A DNA stretch of 64,000 bases from Gemmata palustris. GTDB lineage: Bacteria > Planctomycetota > Planctomycetia > Gemmatales > Gemmataceae. A program made the position numbers and the translations under genes. The notes under the pieces are model-generated. The model worked only from the letters and a program-made list of their open reading frames with translations. It was not told where the DNA came from and searched no databases. The stretch covers positions 5,518,001 through 5,582,000 of the forward strand of contig NZ_JAGKQQ010000001.1 in assembly GCF_017939745.1 (NCBI RefSeq). The letters are read 5' to 3'. Of the stretch, positions 32,384 to 41,900 are shown piece after piece. Numbering within the stretch: position 1 is the stretch's first letter; each line of letters starts with the position of its first letter.

Positions 32384-35077
32384 ATGCGATCCTCCGCCAC
32401 TCTCGCATGCGCCCTCTTGCTCGCGACGCTCGCCAAACCCACCGAAGGGTTTGGTGAGCAGCCACCGACTGCTCCGACCGCGCCGCCGGTCGCGGTGGAG
32501 GCTCCGGTCGATTTCGCGCGCGACGTGCGGCCCATTCTGTCGAGCCAGTGCTTTGCGTGCCACGGGCCGGACGAAAAGGTCCGCAAGGCGAAACTGCGGT
32601 TGGACGTGCGCGAGGACGCCATTAAATCGGGCGCCCTCGTTCCGGGGAAGCCGGACGCGAGCGAGGTGTTCACTCGCATCTGTACGACCGATCCCGAACA
32701 GCGTATGCCGCCCGCGAAGTCCAAGAAGCCGGCGCTTACCGAGGCGCAAATCAAGACACTGCGGAAGTGGATCGCGGACGGGGCGAAGTATTCCGAACAC
32801 TGGTCGTTCGTGCCAGTGAACCGACCGGACGTTCCGAAAGCCAAGGTCCAATCCGCGAACCCGATCGATGCGTTCATCCGCGCGCGGTTGCAAAAAGAGG
32901 GCGTTGCCCCCGCGAAGGAAGCGGACCGCGTCACGCTGATCCGCCGACTGTCGTTTGATCTCACCGGGCTACCGCCGAAGCCGGAAGACGTGCGCGCCTT
33001 TGTAAACGACAAAGACCCGAAGGCATACGAGAACCTCGTCGAGAAGCTGCTCGCGTCGCCGCACTACGGCGAGCGCATGGCGGTGTGGTGGTTGGACCTC
33101 GTGCGGTTCGCGGACTCCGCGGGTTATCACAGCGACAACCCCATCAACGTGTCGCCGTACCGCGACTACGTCATTCGGAGCTTCAACACGAACAAGCGGT
33201 TCGACCAGTTCACCGTTGAACAACTCGCGGGAGATCTGTTGCCCAACGCGACGATGGAGCAGAAGGTCGCGAGCGCGTACAACCGCCTCCTGCAAACGAC
33301 GGAAGAGGGCGGCGCGCAGGCGAAGGAGTACGAGGCGAAGTACGCGGCCGATCGCGTGCGGAACTACGGGCAGGTGTGGCTCGGCGGCACGCTCATGTGT
33401 GCCGAGTGCCACAACCACAAGTTCGACCCGTATACCCAAGCGGACTTCTACTCGGTGGCCGCGTTCTTCGCCGACATTCAGGAGCCCGCGATCGGCAACC
33501 GCGGCCCCGGTGTGCCCGTACCGTCCTCGCCCGAACAGGACGCGGAACTGAAGCGCCTTACCAGCGCGATCCCCGTCGCGCAGACGAAACTCGATGCGGC
33601 CGCGAAGACGTTTGCCGAAAGCGCGAAGGCGTTCGAGAGCGCAGAGAAATGGCCCAACCCGAAGCCCGACAAAAAGGGTGCGGCGGTTACCGTTCCCAAC
33701 GACGTAAAGGCAATTCTCGCGAAGGACGTCGACAAACGAACTGCCGCGGAGAACGGGCGCCTCGTGGCCTTCGCACGCGACAACGCGCCCGATCTTAAAT
33801 CTGAGCGCGACGCCTTCGCTACCGCGACAAAGGCGCGGGCGGATTTCGAGAACGCCCTGCCGCACGTCCTCATTTCCATCAGTGGCTCGCCGCGCACGGT
33901 GCGCATCTTGCCGCGCGGCAACTGGCTCGATGAAACCGGCCCCGTCATGAAGCCGAACGCGCCGGGGTTCCTTCCCCCTCTTCCGCCACTCGCCGGGGGG
34001 ACGGGGCGCTACACTCGACTCGATCTCGCGAAGTGGACCGTTTCGGCCGAGAACCCGCTCGTCGCACGCGCCACCGTTAACCGGCTCTGGCGCCTCTTCT
34101 TCGGCTACGGCATCGCCCGCTCGCTCGAAGAAACGGGCATTCAGGGTGAGCAGCCGACGCACCCCGAACTGCTCGACTGGCTCGCGAGCGAGTTCTCAAA
34201 CCCCTCCCCAACCCCTCCCCCAAAGGGAGAGGGGCTAAAAAGCATCAAGGGTTCTGCTCTCCCTTCGACTTCTGGCTCTTCTCCCCCTTCCTTTTTAGGG
34301 AAGGGGGTTGGGGGGTTAGGTTCTTCTTCGTGGGACGTGAAGCACCTCGTCCGGCTGATGGTCACGTCGGCCACATACCGGCAATCGTCGGTGGAAACGC
34401 CCGCGGTCCGCGAGCGCGACCCGATGAACAAGCTGTTCGCACGCCAGACGCGCCAGCGCCTCGACGCCGAGTTCATCCGCGACACCGCGCTGTCTGTGAG
34501 CGGGCTGTTGAACTCGCAAATCGGTGGCCCGAGTGTGAAGCCCTACCAGCCGGCCGGGTACTGGGCCGCACTCAACTTCCCGGTGCGCGAGTGGCAGAAG
34601 GATGCGGGCGACAAGGTGTACCGGCGCGGGATGTACACGCACTGGCAGCGCACGTTCCCGCACCCGGCGATGGTCGCGTTCGATGCGCCGAGCCGCGAAG
34701 AATGCACCTGCGACCGGCCGAAGTCGAACATCCCGCAGCAGGCGCTCGTGCTGCTCAACGACCCGGAGTTCGTGGAGGCGGCCAAGGCGTTCGCAGCGAA
34801 GGCGCTGAAGGACGGCGGCGCGACCGACGACGCGAAAGTGGCGTGGGCGTTCGAGCGCGCCACCGGTCGTGTCGCGAAGCCCGAGGAGACTCAAGTGCTA
34901 CTGAGTGTGCTGAACAAGCACCGCAAGCAGTTCGCGGACAAGCCGGACGACGCGAAGAAACTCCTCGCGATCGGCGACATGCCGGTGCCCAAGGATACGA
35001 AGCCCGAGGAACTTTCCGCATGGGTGAGCGTGTGTCGCGTGATCCTGAACTTGCACGAGACGATCACGAGGGAGTGA
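32384..35077 (+). CDS. PSCyt1-DUF1549-DUF1553 exported protein carrying an in-frame palindromic insertion
   Basis: An 897-residue exported protein with a signal peptide (ACALLLATLA) and an N-terminal cytochrome c domain (haem motif CFACH, later RMPPAKSKK). DUF1549 follows (RLSFDLTGLPPKPEDV, then MCAECHNHKFDPYT with a second CxxCH), then DUF1553 (VNRLWRLFFGYGIA and SATYRQSS). About 45 residues before WDVKHLVRL are foreign (SNPSPTPPPKGEGL to GVGGLGSSS, about residues 605-650). In the window's other family member only four residues separate LASEF from FDRKHILRL. The DNA there (34198-34320) is a degenerate inverted repeat. It precedes a DUF1501 gene by 71 bp, likely one operon. The insertion is probably a surface loop. 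Confidence 0.9.
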   Translation: MRSSATLACALLLATLAKPTEGFGEQPPTAPTAPPVAVEAPVDFARDVRPILSSQCFACHGPDEKVRKAKLRLDVREDAIKSGALVPGKPDASEVFTRICTTDPEQRMPPAKSKKPALTEAQIKTLRKWIADGAKYSEHWSFVPVNRPDVPKAKVQSANPIDAFIRARLQKEGVAPAKEADRVTLIRRLSFDLTGLPPKPEDVRAFVNDKDPKAYENLVEKLLASPHYGERMAVWWLDLVRFADSAGYHSDNPINVSPYRDYVIRSFNTNKRFDQFTVEQLAGDLLPNATMEQKVASAYNRLLQTTEEGGAQAKEYEAKYAADRVRNYGQVWLGGTLMCAECHNHKFDPYTQADFYSVAAFFADIQEPAIGNRGPGVPVPSSPEQDAELKRLTSAIPVAQTKLDAAAKTFAESAKAFESAEKWPNPKPDKKGAAVTVPNDVKAILAKDVDKRTAAENGRLVAFARDNAPDLKSERDAFATATKARADFENALPHVLISISGSPRTVRILPRGNWLDETGPVMKPNAPGFLPPLPPLAGGTGRYTRLDLAKWTVSAENPLVARATVNRLWRLFFGYGIARSLEETGIQGEQPTHPELLDWLASEFSNPSPTPPPKGEGLKSIKGSALPSTSGSSPPSFLGKGVGGLGSSSWDVKHLVRLMVTSATYRQSSVETPAVRERDPMNKLFARQTRQRLDAEFIRDTALSVSGLLNSQIGGPSVKPYQPAGYWAALNFPVREWQKDAGDKVYRRGMYTHWQRTFPHPAMVAFDAPSREECTCDRPKSNIPQQALVLLNDPEFVEAAKAFAAKALKDGGATDDAKVAWAFERATGRVAKPEETQVLLSVLNKHRKQFADKPDDAKKLLAIGDMPVPKDTKPEELSAWVSVCRVILNLHETITRE
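34198..34320. repeat. Palindromic repeat element inserted in frame in the DUF1553 gene
   Basis: The left half is an ACCCCTCCCC-rich tract with CCAAAGGGAGAGGGGCTAAAAA. The right half, read in reverse complement, gives CCTAACCCCCCAACCCCC and CCCTAAAAAGGAAGGGGGAG, so the ends pair with mismatches. It contains no stop codon in the reading frame of the host gene, which therefore stays open. Pyrimidine-rich blocks of this kind are typical of intergenic repeats, not coding DNA. Confidence 0.75.
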
Positions 35078-35148
35078 GTTGGCCCTCACCACCGGTTCGC
35101 ATTAATCGCTAATCACCGCCCGCAAGGGCGGCTTTCAGGAATGCCCTC

Positions 35149-36573
35149 ATGAACCTCCAAACCATCCGGTTCCTCCAGCGCCGCGCGTTCCTCGGTGACG
35201 CCTGTCGCGGGGTGGGCACTGCGGCGCTGGCGTCGCTGCTCGCCGACCGGAACGTGCGTGCGGCGGAGCCGCAAGTGCCGCGTGGAGTGATCGCGAAGCC
35301 GCACGTAACACCGAAGGCCAAGCGCGTCATCTTCATGGTGATGGCCGGCGGCGCGAGCCATCTGGAACTGTTCGACAACAAGCCCGAACTCGCGAAGCGG
35401 AACGGCCAACTGATGCCCGAGAGCGTCACGAAGGGTCAGCCGATCGCACAGCTTCAGGGCAACAAGCTCGTGTGTTTTGGCCCGCAGTGGGGGTTCAAGA
35501 AGCACGGAAAGAGCGGCCAGGAGATGAACGAACTGTTCAAGTTCCTGCCCGACGTCGCGGACGACTTGTGCATCGTCCGATCGTGCAAGACGGAGGCGAT
35601 CAACCACGACCCGGCCCACACGTTCATGAACACCGGGTCGAGCGTGTCGGGCCGGCCGAGCATGGGGAGCTGGCTCACTTACGGCATCGGGAGCGAGTCC
35701 GCCGACCTGCCCGGGTTCGTGGTGCTCACCTCGAACGGGCGGGGCGGGCAGAACCAGCCGATCGCGTCGCGCCAGTGGTCGGCCGGGTTCCTGCCGGGCA
35801 AGTTCCAGGGCGTTCAACTGCGCGGGAAGGGCGACCCGGTGCTGTACCTCACGAACCCGCCCGGCGTGGACGCGGGTCAGCAAAAAGACGTCATCGACGC
35901 CGTCGCGAAGCTCAACCAGATGCAGAACGCCGCGGTAGACGACCCGGAAATCGCTACGCGTATCGGTCAGTACGAGCTCGCGTTCAAGATGCAGACGAGC
36001 GTGCCCGATCTGATGGACATGCGGGACGAGCCCGCAAAGGTCATGGAATCCTACGGCACGAAGGGGAGCGACGGCTCGTTCGCGGCCAACTGCCTGCTCG
36101 CCCGGCGCATGGCCCAGAAGGGCGTGCGGTTCATCCAGCTCTACCACCGCGACTGGGACCACCACGGCGGCATCAAGGACGGCATCAAACTGAAGATCGA
36201 GGAAATCGACCAGCCGCTCGCCGCGCTGGTCCGCGACCTGAAGCGACTCGGGATGTTCGAGGACACGCTGATCGTGCTCACCGGCGAGTTCGGGCGCACG
36301 CCGATGTCCCAGGGCGGTAACGGGCGCGACCACCACATGAAGGGCTTCAGCGTACTACTCGCGGGCGGCGGGATTAAGGGCGGGGTCTCGTATGGGGCCA
36401 CCGACGAGTTCGGGTACAACGCCGAAGAGAACGTGTTCCCGGTCCACGACCTGCACGCGACCATGCTCCACCTGCTCGGCATCGACCACGAGCGCCTGAC
36501 CCACAAGTTCCAGGGCCGCGACTACCGCCTCACCGACGTCCACGGGCGCGTGGTGAGGGACATCCTGGCGTAG
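35149..36573 (+). CDS. DUF1501 protein
   Basis: A 474-residue DUF1501 protein. The N-terminus (QRRAFLGDACRG followed by a hydrophobic stretch) is a twin-arginine-like signal. Core motifs are RVIFMVMAGGASHLELFDNKPE, FIQLYHRDWDHHGGI, VLTGEFGRTPMSQ and GRDHHMKGFSVLLAGGG, with C-terminal LHLLGIDHERLTHKFQGRDYRLTDVHG, all family typical. It follows the PSCyt1-DUF1549-DUF1553 gene by 71 bp. This pairing is the canonical planctomycete arrangement and suggests a secreted pair acting together. Sequence differs clearly from the window's other DUF1501 protein, so the pairs are old paralogues. A 5' CAGGA lies near the start. Confidence 0.93.
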   Translation: MNLQTIRFLQRRAFLGDACRGVGTAALASLLADRNVRAAEPQVPRGVIAKPHVTPKAKRVIFMVMAGGASHLELFDNKPELAKRNGQLMPESVTKGQPIAQLQGNKLVCFGPQWGFKKHGKSGQEMNELFKFLPDVADDLCIVRSCKTEAINHDPAHTFMNTGSSVSGRPSMGSWLTYGIGSESADLPGFVVLTSNGRGGQNQPIASRQWSAGFLPGKFQGVQLRGKGDPVLYLTNPPGVDAGQQKDVIDAVAKLNQMQNAAVDDPEIATRIGQYELAFKMQTSVPDLMDMRDEPAKVMESYGTKGSDGSFAANCLLARRMAQKGVRFIQLYHRDWDHHGGIKDGIKLKIEEIDQPLAALVRDLKRLGMFEDTLIVLTGEFGRTPMSQGGNGRDHHMKGFSVLLAGGGIKGGVSYGATDEFGYNAEENVFPVHDLHATMLHLLGIDHERLTHKFQGRDYRLTDVHGRVVRDILA

Positions 36574-36635
36574 CCCGAGCGCCGCGCTCGTAGTTACACC
36601 TTCGTTGCGCCCCGGTTCGCGGAAGCCCGGTATAG

Positions 36636-36672
36636 TCCAAGCACTCGCGGTCGTGTGCCGCGAGCACTTGGA
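36636..36672 (+). promoter_or_regulatory. Leader hairpin before the rhodanese gene
   Basis: TCCAAGCACTCGCGG (36636-36650) pairs with 36658-36672 (two mismatches) around a 7-base loop, ending 14 bases before the ATG at 36687 and just ahead of GGGAGA. A TATAGT-like box (36631-36636) precedes it. It could fold in the leader RNA or be an operator; neither is proven. Confidence 0.35.
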
Positions 36673-36686
36673 ACGGGAGAGACGCG

Positions 36687-37322
36687 ATGAAGTACCTCGT
36701 CCTAACGCTCGTGTTCGGGGGTGGCTATCTGGCCGCGCACGTCGCCGCACCGACCGCGAACTCGGCCGACTCGCAACCGCCCGCGCCTCAGAAGGCCGTG
36801 GCAAAAGTCCCCGACCCGCTCGCGAACCCCAATATCGACTTCAACGGTTATCTGAAGATCGCTCAGGAGGCCGCCCAGCACCGCGAGAAGCGCCGGCTCA
36901 CGGAATCCGAGTTCATCAAGATGAGCCAGGAGAAGGGTGCGATCGTCCTCGACGCCCGCAGCAAGGAGAAGTACGACATCCTGCACATTAAGGGCGCGAT
37001 CAACCTGAGTTTCCCCGACATCGACATCGAGAGCCTTAAGAAGACCCTGCCGGACAGGGACGCCAAGATCCTGATCTACTGCAACAACAACTTCGTCAAC
37101 GGCGGCGCGCCGACGACCGTCCGTATCACCCCGGACAACCCCACGGGTAAACTCGTGGGGCTCAAAGCGGCTTTAGCGTTTCCCGGCAAGGGCGCGATCG
37201 CGTCGCTGAACATCTCGACCTACATCGCGCTATACGGGTACGGTTACAAGAACGTGTACGAACTCGGGCCACAACTCGACCCCAGTAGCGCGAAGGTCAC
37301 TTTCGAGTCCAACACGAAGTAA
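36687..37322 (+). CDS. Exported rhodanese-like protein
   Basis: A 211-residue protein with an N-terminal hydrophobic segment (LVLTLVFGGGYLAAHVAA) acting as signal or anchor. The rhodanese fold (about 75-180) has VLDARSKEKYDILHIKGAINL and the active-site strand ILIYCNNNF with the catalytic Cys. The active loop is followed by GGAPTTVRITPDN instead of the usual short GxRS type, so substrate handling may differ. The last 40 residues give KNVYELG, as in the C-terminal strand of rhodaneses. Probable sulfur transfer or redox function at the membrane surface. The start is supported by GGGAGA at 36675-36680. It follows the DUF1501 gene by 113 bp, probably with its own promoter. Confidence 0.82.
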   Translation: MKYLVLTLVFGGGYLAAHVAAPTANSADSQPPAPQKAVAKVPDPLANPNIDFNGYLKIAQEAAQHREKRRLTESEFIKMSQEKGAIVLDARSKEKYDILHIKGAINLSFPDIDIESLKKTLPDRDAKILIYCNNNFVNGGAPTTVRITPDNPTGKLVGLKAALAFPGKGAIASLNISTYIALYGYGYKNVYELGPQLDPSSAKVTFESNTK

Positions 37323-37349
37323 AGGCGTGTCCGTTCTGTGCTCAACAGC

Positions 37350-37373
37350 ACGGGGGCTTCTGGCCCCCGTTTT
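37350..37373 (+). terminator. Intrinsic terminator after the rhodanese gene
   Basis: ACGGGGGC (37350-37357) pairs with GCCCCCGT (37363-37370) around a TTCTG loop and runs into TTT. It lies 28 bases after the stop. The rest of the spacer to 37549 shows nothing distinctive. Confidence 0.7.
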
Positions 37374-37549
37374 GCGTTCTTCGGTCTCATCAAACCGATG
37401 CGCCAGCGGCATTTACCCCGATCAAGTCCTTTGCAACCGCGAGCCACGCCCCTTATCATGAGGCGTCTATGAGTGCCGCGTAAGCTCTTCGAGCGGGTGC
37501 GGTATTCACTTGGCGCCTGCCGCAGTCACACTCCCGCTGCCGCTAATCC

Positions 37550-38776
37550 ATGATAACTCGATACGTTGCCGCCACCGTTTTTCTCACCACCACCGCTGTG
37601 CTGGCCGGGTGCGCCCGGAAGCCACCGGAACCGGTGAAGACCCCGCCGCCCGTCGTGCTCGTGAGCGCGCCGCTGGCCCAGCGGGTGAACGACTACGAAG
37701 ACTTCGCCGGGCGCACCGAACCGTACCGGGTCGTCGAAATCAAGTCGCGCGTGACCGGGCACCTGAAGAAAATTCACTTCAAGGACGGTCAGGACATTGA
37801 GGAAGGGCAACCCCTGTTCGAGATCGACAGCCGCATTTACCGCGCGCAGCTCGATCAGGCGACGGCGGCCCTCGGTAAGGCCGAAGTTCACTTAAAAACC
37901 GCGACCGACAACTACGACCGCGTGAAAGGACTGTACGACAAGGGGAGCGCGGCCAAAGAGGACTACGACATCAAGTCCGGTGACAAGGCCGAGGCCGAGG
38001 GCGACGTGAACGTGGCCCGCGCCGCGGTGCAACTCGCCGCCACCAACCTCCGGTACTGCACCATCCGCGCCCCGTTCGACGGCCGACTGGATAAGCGGTT
38101 CGTGGACGAGGAGAACCTCGTCAAAGCCGACGACACGGCCCTCAGCACCATTGTGCAGCTCAACTACGTGTACGCGACGTTCGACGTGGACGAGCGCACG
38201 GTGTCGCGGGTGCGCAAATTGATCGAACAGGGCGCGGTCACGTCGTCCCGCGAGCAGCCGCGCATCGTGCAGATCGCGCTGGCCGACGACGACACCCACA
38301 CGCTCTCCGGGCTGGTCGTGTTCACGTCCAACCAGATCGACGCCGGCACCGGAACGCTCCGGGTGCGGGCCGAGATCCTGAACCCGAAGATCTCTCGGGC
38401 GCCGTGGTACATGCTGTCGCCGGGGCAGTTCGTCCGCGTGCGCATGCCCATCGGGGGGCCGCGCGACGCGATCCTCGTCCCGGAAAAGGCCATCGGGTCC
38501 GACCAGGGGCAAAAGTTCCTGTACCTCGTGGGCGAGAAGAATGAGGTCGTCCGGCGCAACGTCCGCGTGGGCCAGCAGTACGGCCAGTTGCGGGTGATCG
38601 AAGACGGTGCGGTCAAGACGAGCGACAAGGTCATTGTGGACGGGATGCTCCGCGTGCGCCCGGGCGTGGAGGTGAATCCGAAACCGGCTCCGCCGACGAA
38701 GCTCTCTACCGATGCGGCCCCCGCAGCGCCCGAAGCCCCGGCCCCGCGATTGAAACTGGGGCCGGGCTCCGTCTAG
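37550..38776 (+). CDS. RND efflux periplasmic adaptor (membrane fusion) lipoprotein
   Basis: A 408-residue AcrA/MexA-type adaptor. The lipobox VLAGC ends at Cys21, so it is a lipid-anchored periplasmic protein. Domains in order: a short beta strand and biotinyl-lipoyl-like half (about 50-90, VEIKSRVTGHLKKIHFKDG), an alpha-helical hairpin (about 95-150), then TIRAPFDGRL, the beta-barrel part (about 200-300) and a C-terminal membrane-proximal region (about 300-380). It bridges the inner-membrane permease to an outer-membrane channel, and no TolC-like gene is in this window. The permease gene starts 124 bp downstream. It has a long Pro/Ala-rich tail (PAAPEAPAPRLK). Family call is secure. Confidence 0.94.
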   Translation: MITRYVAATVFLTTTAVLAGCARKPPEPVKTPPPVVLVSAPLAQRVNDYEDFAGRTEPYRVVEIKSRVTGHLKKIHFKDGQDIEEGQPLFEIDSRIYRAQLDQATAALGKAEVHLKTATDNYDRVKGLYDKGSAAKEDYDIKSGDKAEAEGDVNVARAAVQLAATNLRYCTIRAPFDGRLDKRFVDEENLVKADDTALSTIVQLNYVYATFDVDERTVSRVRKLIEQGAVTSSREQPRIVQIALADDDTHTLSGLVVFTSNQIDAGTGTLRVRAEILNPKISRAPWYMLSPGQFVRVRMPIGGPRDAILVPEKAIGSDQGQKFLYLVGEKNEVVRRNVRVGQQYGQLRVIEDGAVKTSDKVIVDGMLRVRPGVEVNPKPAPPTKLSTDAAPAAPEAPAPRLKLGPGSV

Positions 38777-38900
38777 CCCACTCGCACCCGACTGGTGACT
38801 CGAATCGCCCGATCGCGCCGAACGGCGCACCGAACCGATGGCAGCCGGAGGTGGAACCTCACTCCGGCGGGCGCCCCACCCGACCTCTCCTTGCTGACTT

Positions 38901-41900
38901 ATGATCGCACGGTTCTTCATTGATCGGCCCATCTTCGCCACCGTCCTCTCGGTGGTGATTACCCTCGCCGGGGCGATGGCCGTCGGGTCGTTGCCCGTCT
39001 CGCAGTACCCCAAAGTCACCCCGCCGACGATCCAGATCGACTGCAACTACCCCGGCGCCAGTGCGCAGGTCGTGTCCGAGACGATCGCGTCGCCCATTGA
39101 GCAACAGGTGAACGGCGTCGAAGACATGCTGTACATGACCTCGCAGTGTACGAGCGACGGGACGTACACGTTGACGGTCACGTTCAAGAGCGGCACGGAC
39201 CTGAACATGGCCCAGGTGCGGGTGCAGAACCGCGTCAACCTCGCGTTTCCGCAACTGCCCGAAGTGGTCCGCGCCACCGGCATCACCACGCGGAAGCGGT
39301 CGCCCGAACTGCTCATGACGGTCGGGATCACGTCCCCGCCGGAGCCGGGGCTGCCCGAGGGCCGGTACGATCAGCTCTACCTGAGCAACTACGCGGTCCT
39401 GAAGCTCAAGGAAGAACTGCAGCGGTTGCCGGGCATCAGCGACGTGACCATCTTCGGCCAGCGCGACTACGCGATGCGCCTGTGGGTGGACCCGGACAAG
39501 CTCGCCGCCCGGAACCTCACCGCGGCCGACGTGATTCTGGCGCTCCGGCAGCAGAACCTGCCCATCGCGGCCGGGCAAGTGGGGCAACCACCCAACGGGT
39601 CCGGGCAGCCGTACCAGTTCACGCTCACCGCGCTCGGCCGGCTCGAGGACGTCGAACAGTTCGAGCAAATCGTCGTGAAGGCCGGCCCGCAGGGGCAACT
39701 GGTAAAGGTGAAGGACATCGCCCGGGTGGAACTCGGCGCGAAGTCCCACGACGTCGCTAACCGGTTCGACGACAAGGCCACCGTCGGCCTCGCCATCTTC
39801 ATTCTGCCCGAAGCCAACGCCATCGAAACGGCGGAGGCGGTGAAGGGGCACATGGCGAAGATGGGCACGGACTTCCCGCCCGGCATCACCTACGAAATCG
39901 GCTACGACACCAGCCCGTTCATCCGCGAGTCCATCTTCGAGGTGTTCAAGTCGCTCCGCGACGCGATCGTCCTCGTTGCAATTGTGGTACTCGTGTTCCT
40001 GCAGACGTGGCGCGCCGCGTTCATCCCGCTCGCCGCGGTTCCGGTCGCCATCATCGGCACGTTCGGCGCGATGGCGCTGGCCGGGTTCACGATCAACAAC
40101 CTGACGCTGTTCGGTCTGGTGCTCGCCGTGGGCATCGTGGTGGACGACGCCATCGTCGTCGTCGAGGCCGTTCAGCACCAGTTGGAGAAGGGCTTCACTC
40201 CGCGCGAAGCAACGTTGCGCGCGATGGAGGACGTGTCCGGCCCCATCATCGCGGTCGGCGTCGTACTCGGCGCGGTGTTCCTCCCGTGTGCGTTCCTCTC
40301 GGGGATCGTGGGGGCGTTCTTCCGGCAGTTCGCGCTCACGATCGCGGTCAGCACGCTGATCTCCACCTTCAACTCGCTCACGCTCAGCCCGGCGCTGTGC
40401 GCGCTGCTGCTCAAGGGGCCGCCCGACCCGACGCGGAAGCGATCGATTTTCGCGGTCCTGATGGGCTACGCCTTCTTCCCGCTGACGTACCTGGGGCAGT
40501 TGTTCAACCGGGTGTTCGCGACCGTGAACCGCGGGTACGTGAAGCTCGTCAGCCTCGGGCTGCGCGTGCCGCTACTGGTTCTGGCCGGGTACGGGGCGAT
40601 CGTCGCATCGGGCATGGCCGCGTTCCGCACGCAGCCCACCGGGTTCATCCCGCAGCAAGACAAGGGCTACATGATTTGCAGCGTGCAGCTCCCGGACGCA
40701 GCGAGCGCCGAGCGCACGCGCGAGGTGATGTCGAAGATCAGCCGGATCGCGCTGGAGACGGAACTGGACGACGGCACCGGCAACAAGGTGCGCCCGGTGC
40801 GGCACGTGAACGCGGTCGCGGGCAACTCGTTCGTCATCAGCGCCTACGGCTCGAACTTCGGCTCCATGTTCGTCATCCTCGACGACTTCGAGAACCGGCG
40901 CTCGAAGACCCTCACGGCCGACGCGATCGCGATCGAGTTGCGGAAGCGGTTCAACATGCTCTGCCCCGAGGGGCAGGTGCAGGTGTTCGGCGCACCGGCG
41001 GTGTCCGGGCTCGGGCGCGCCGGCGGGTTCCGCATCATGATCGAGGACCGCGGCGACGTCGGCCCGGCCATGCTTCAGCAGCAAACGGAAGCGTTCATCG
41101 ATAAGGCGAACCAGCAGAAGCAGGTGGTCGGGCTGTTCACCGTGTTCAAGACCAATTCGCCGCAACTCGTGCTGTCCATCAACGTTGATGCGTGCCTGCA
41201 GCGCCAGGTGGACGTGGGGGACGTGTACGCGGCCCTCCAAGGGACGATGGGCAGCCGGTACGCGAACGACTTCAACCGGTTCGGCCGCACGTGGCAGGTG
41301 AACGTGCAAGCGGACGACCGGTTCCGGGACCAGTTGGAAGACGTGAAGCGCCTGAAGGTGCGGAACAAGAAGGGCGACATGGTGCCCCTGGGCGCACTGC
41401 TGACCGTGAACGAGCGGAGCGGGCCGCTGGTCATCACGCGGTACAACATGTACCCGGCCGCGGCGGTGAACGGCAACGTGTCGGCCGGGAGCAGCACCGG
41501 CGACGCCATCGGGATGCTCGAGAAGCTCGCCGAGCAGCAACTGCCCGACAAGATGGCCTACGAGTGGACGGAACTCACGTTCCTCGAAAAGCAGTCGCGC
41601 AACACGGGCGGGCTGGTGTTCGGGCTGTCGGTCGCGTTCGTGTTCCTGATCCTCTCCGCGCTCTACGAGAGCTGGGCGTTTCCGCTGGCGGTGATCCTCG
41701 TCGTGCCGGTGTGCGTGGCGTGCTCGCTCGGCGCGGTGTGGCTCAGCGACCCCGGGTCCGCGACGCAGCAGGTTCTGCAGTGGAACGCGGGCGACGGCCC
41801 CGAGTTCCTGAAGCTGGGGCCGTGGGCACTCGGCGCCGCGGGGTGGACCGACCGGGTGCTCATCGGCAACGCCAACAAGTGGGTGCTCGCGTCCGGCATC

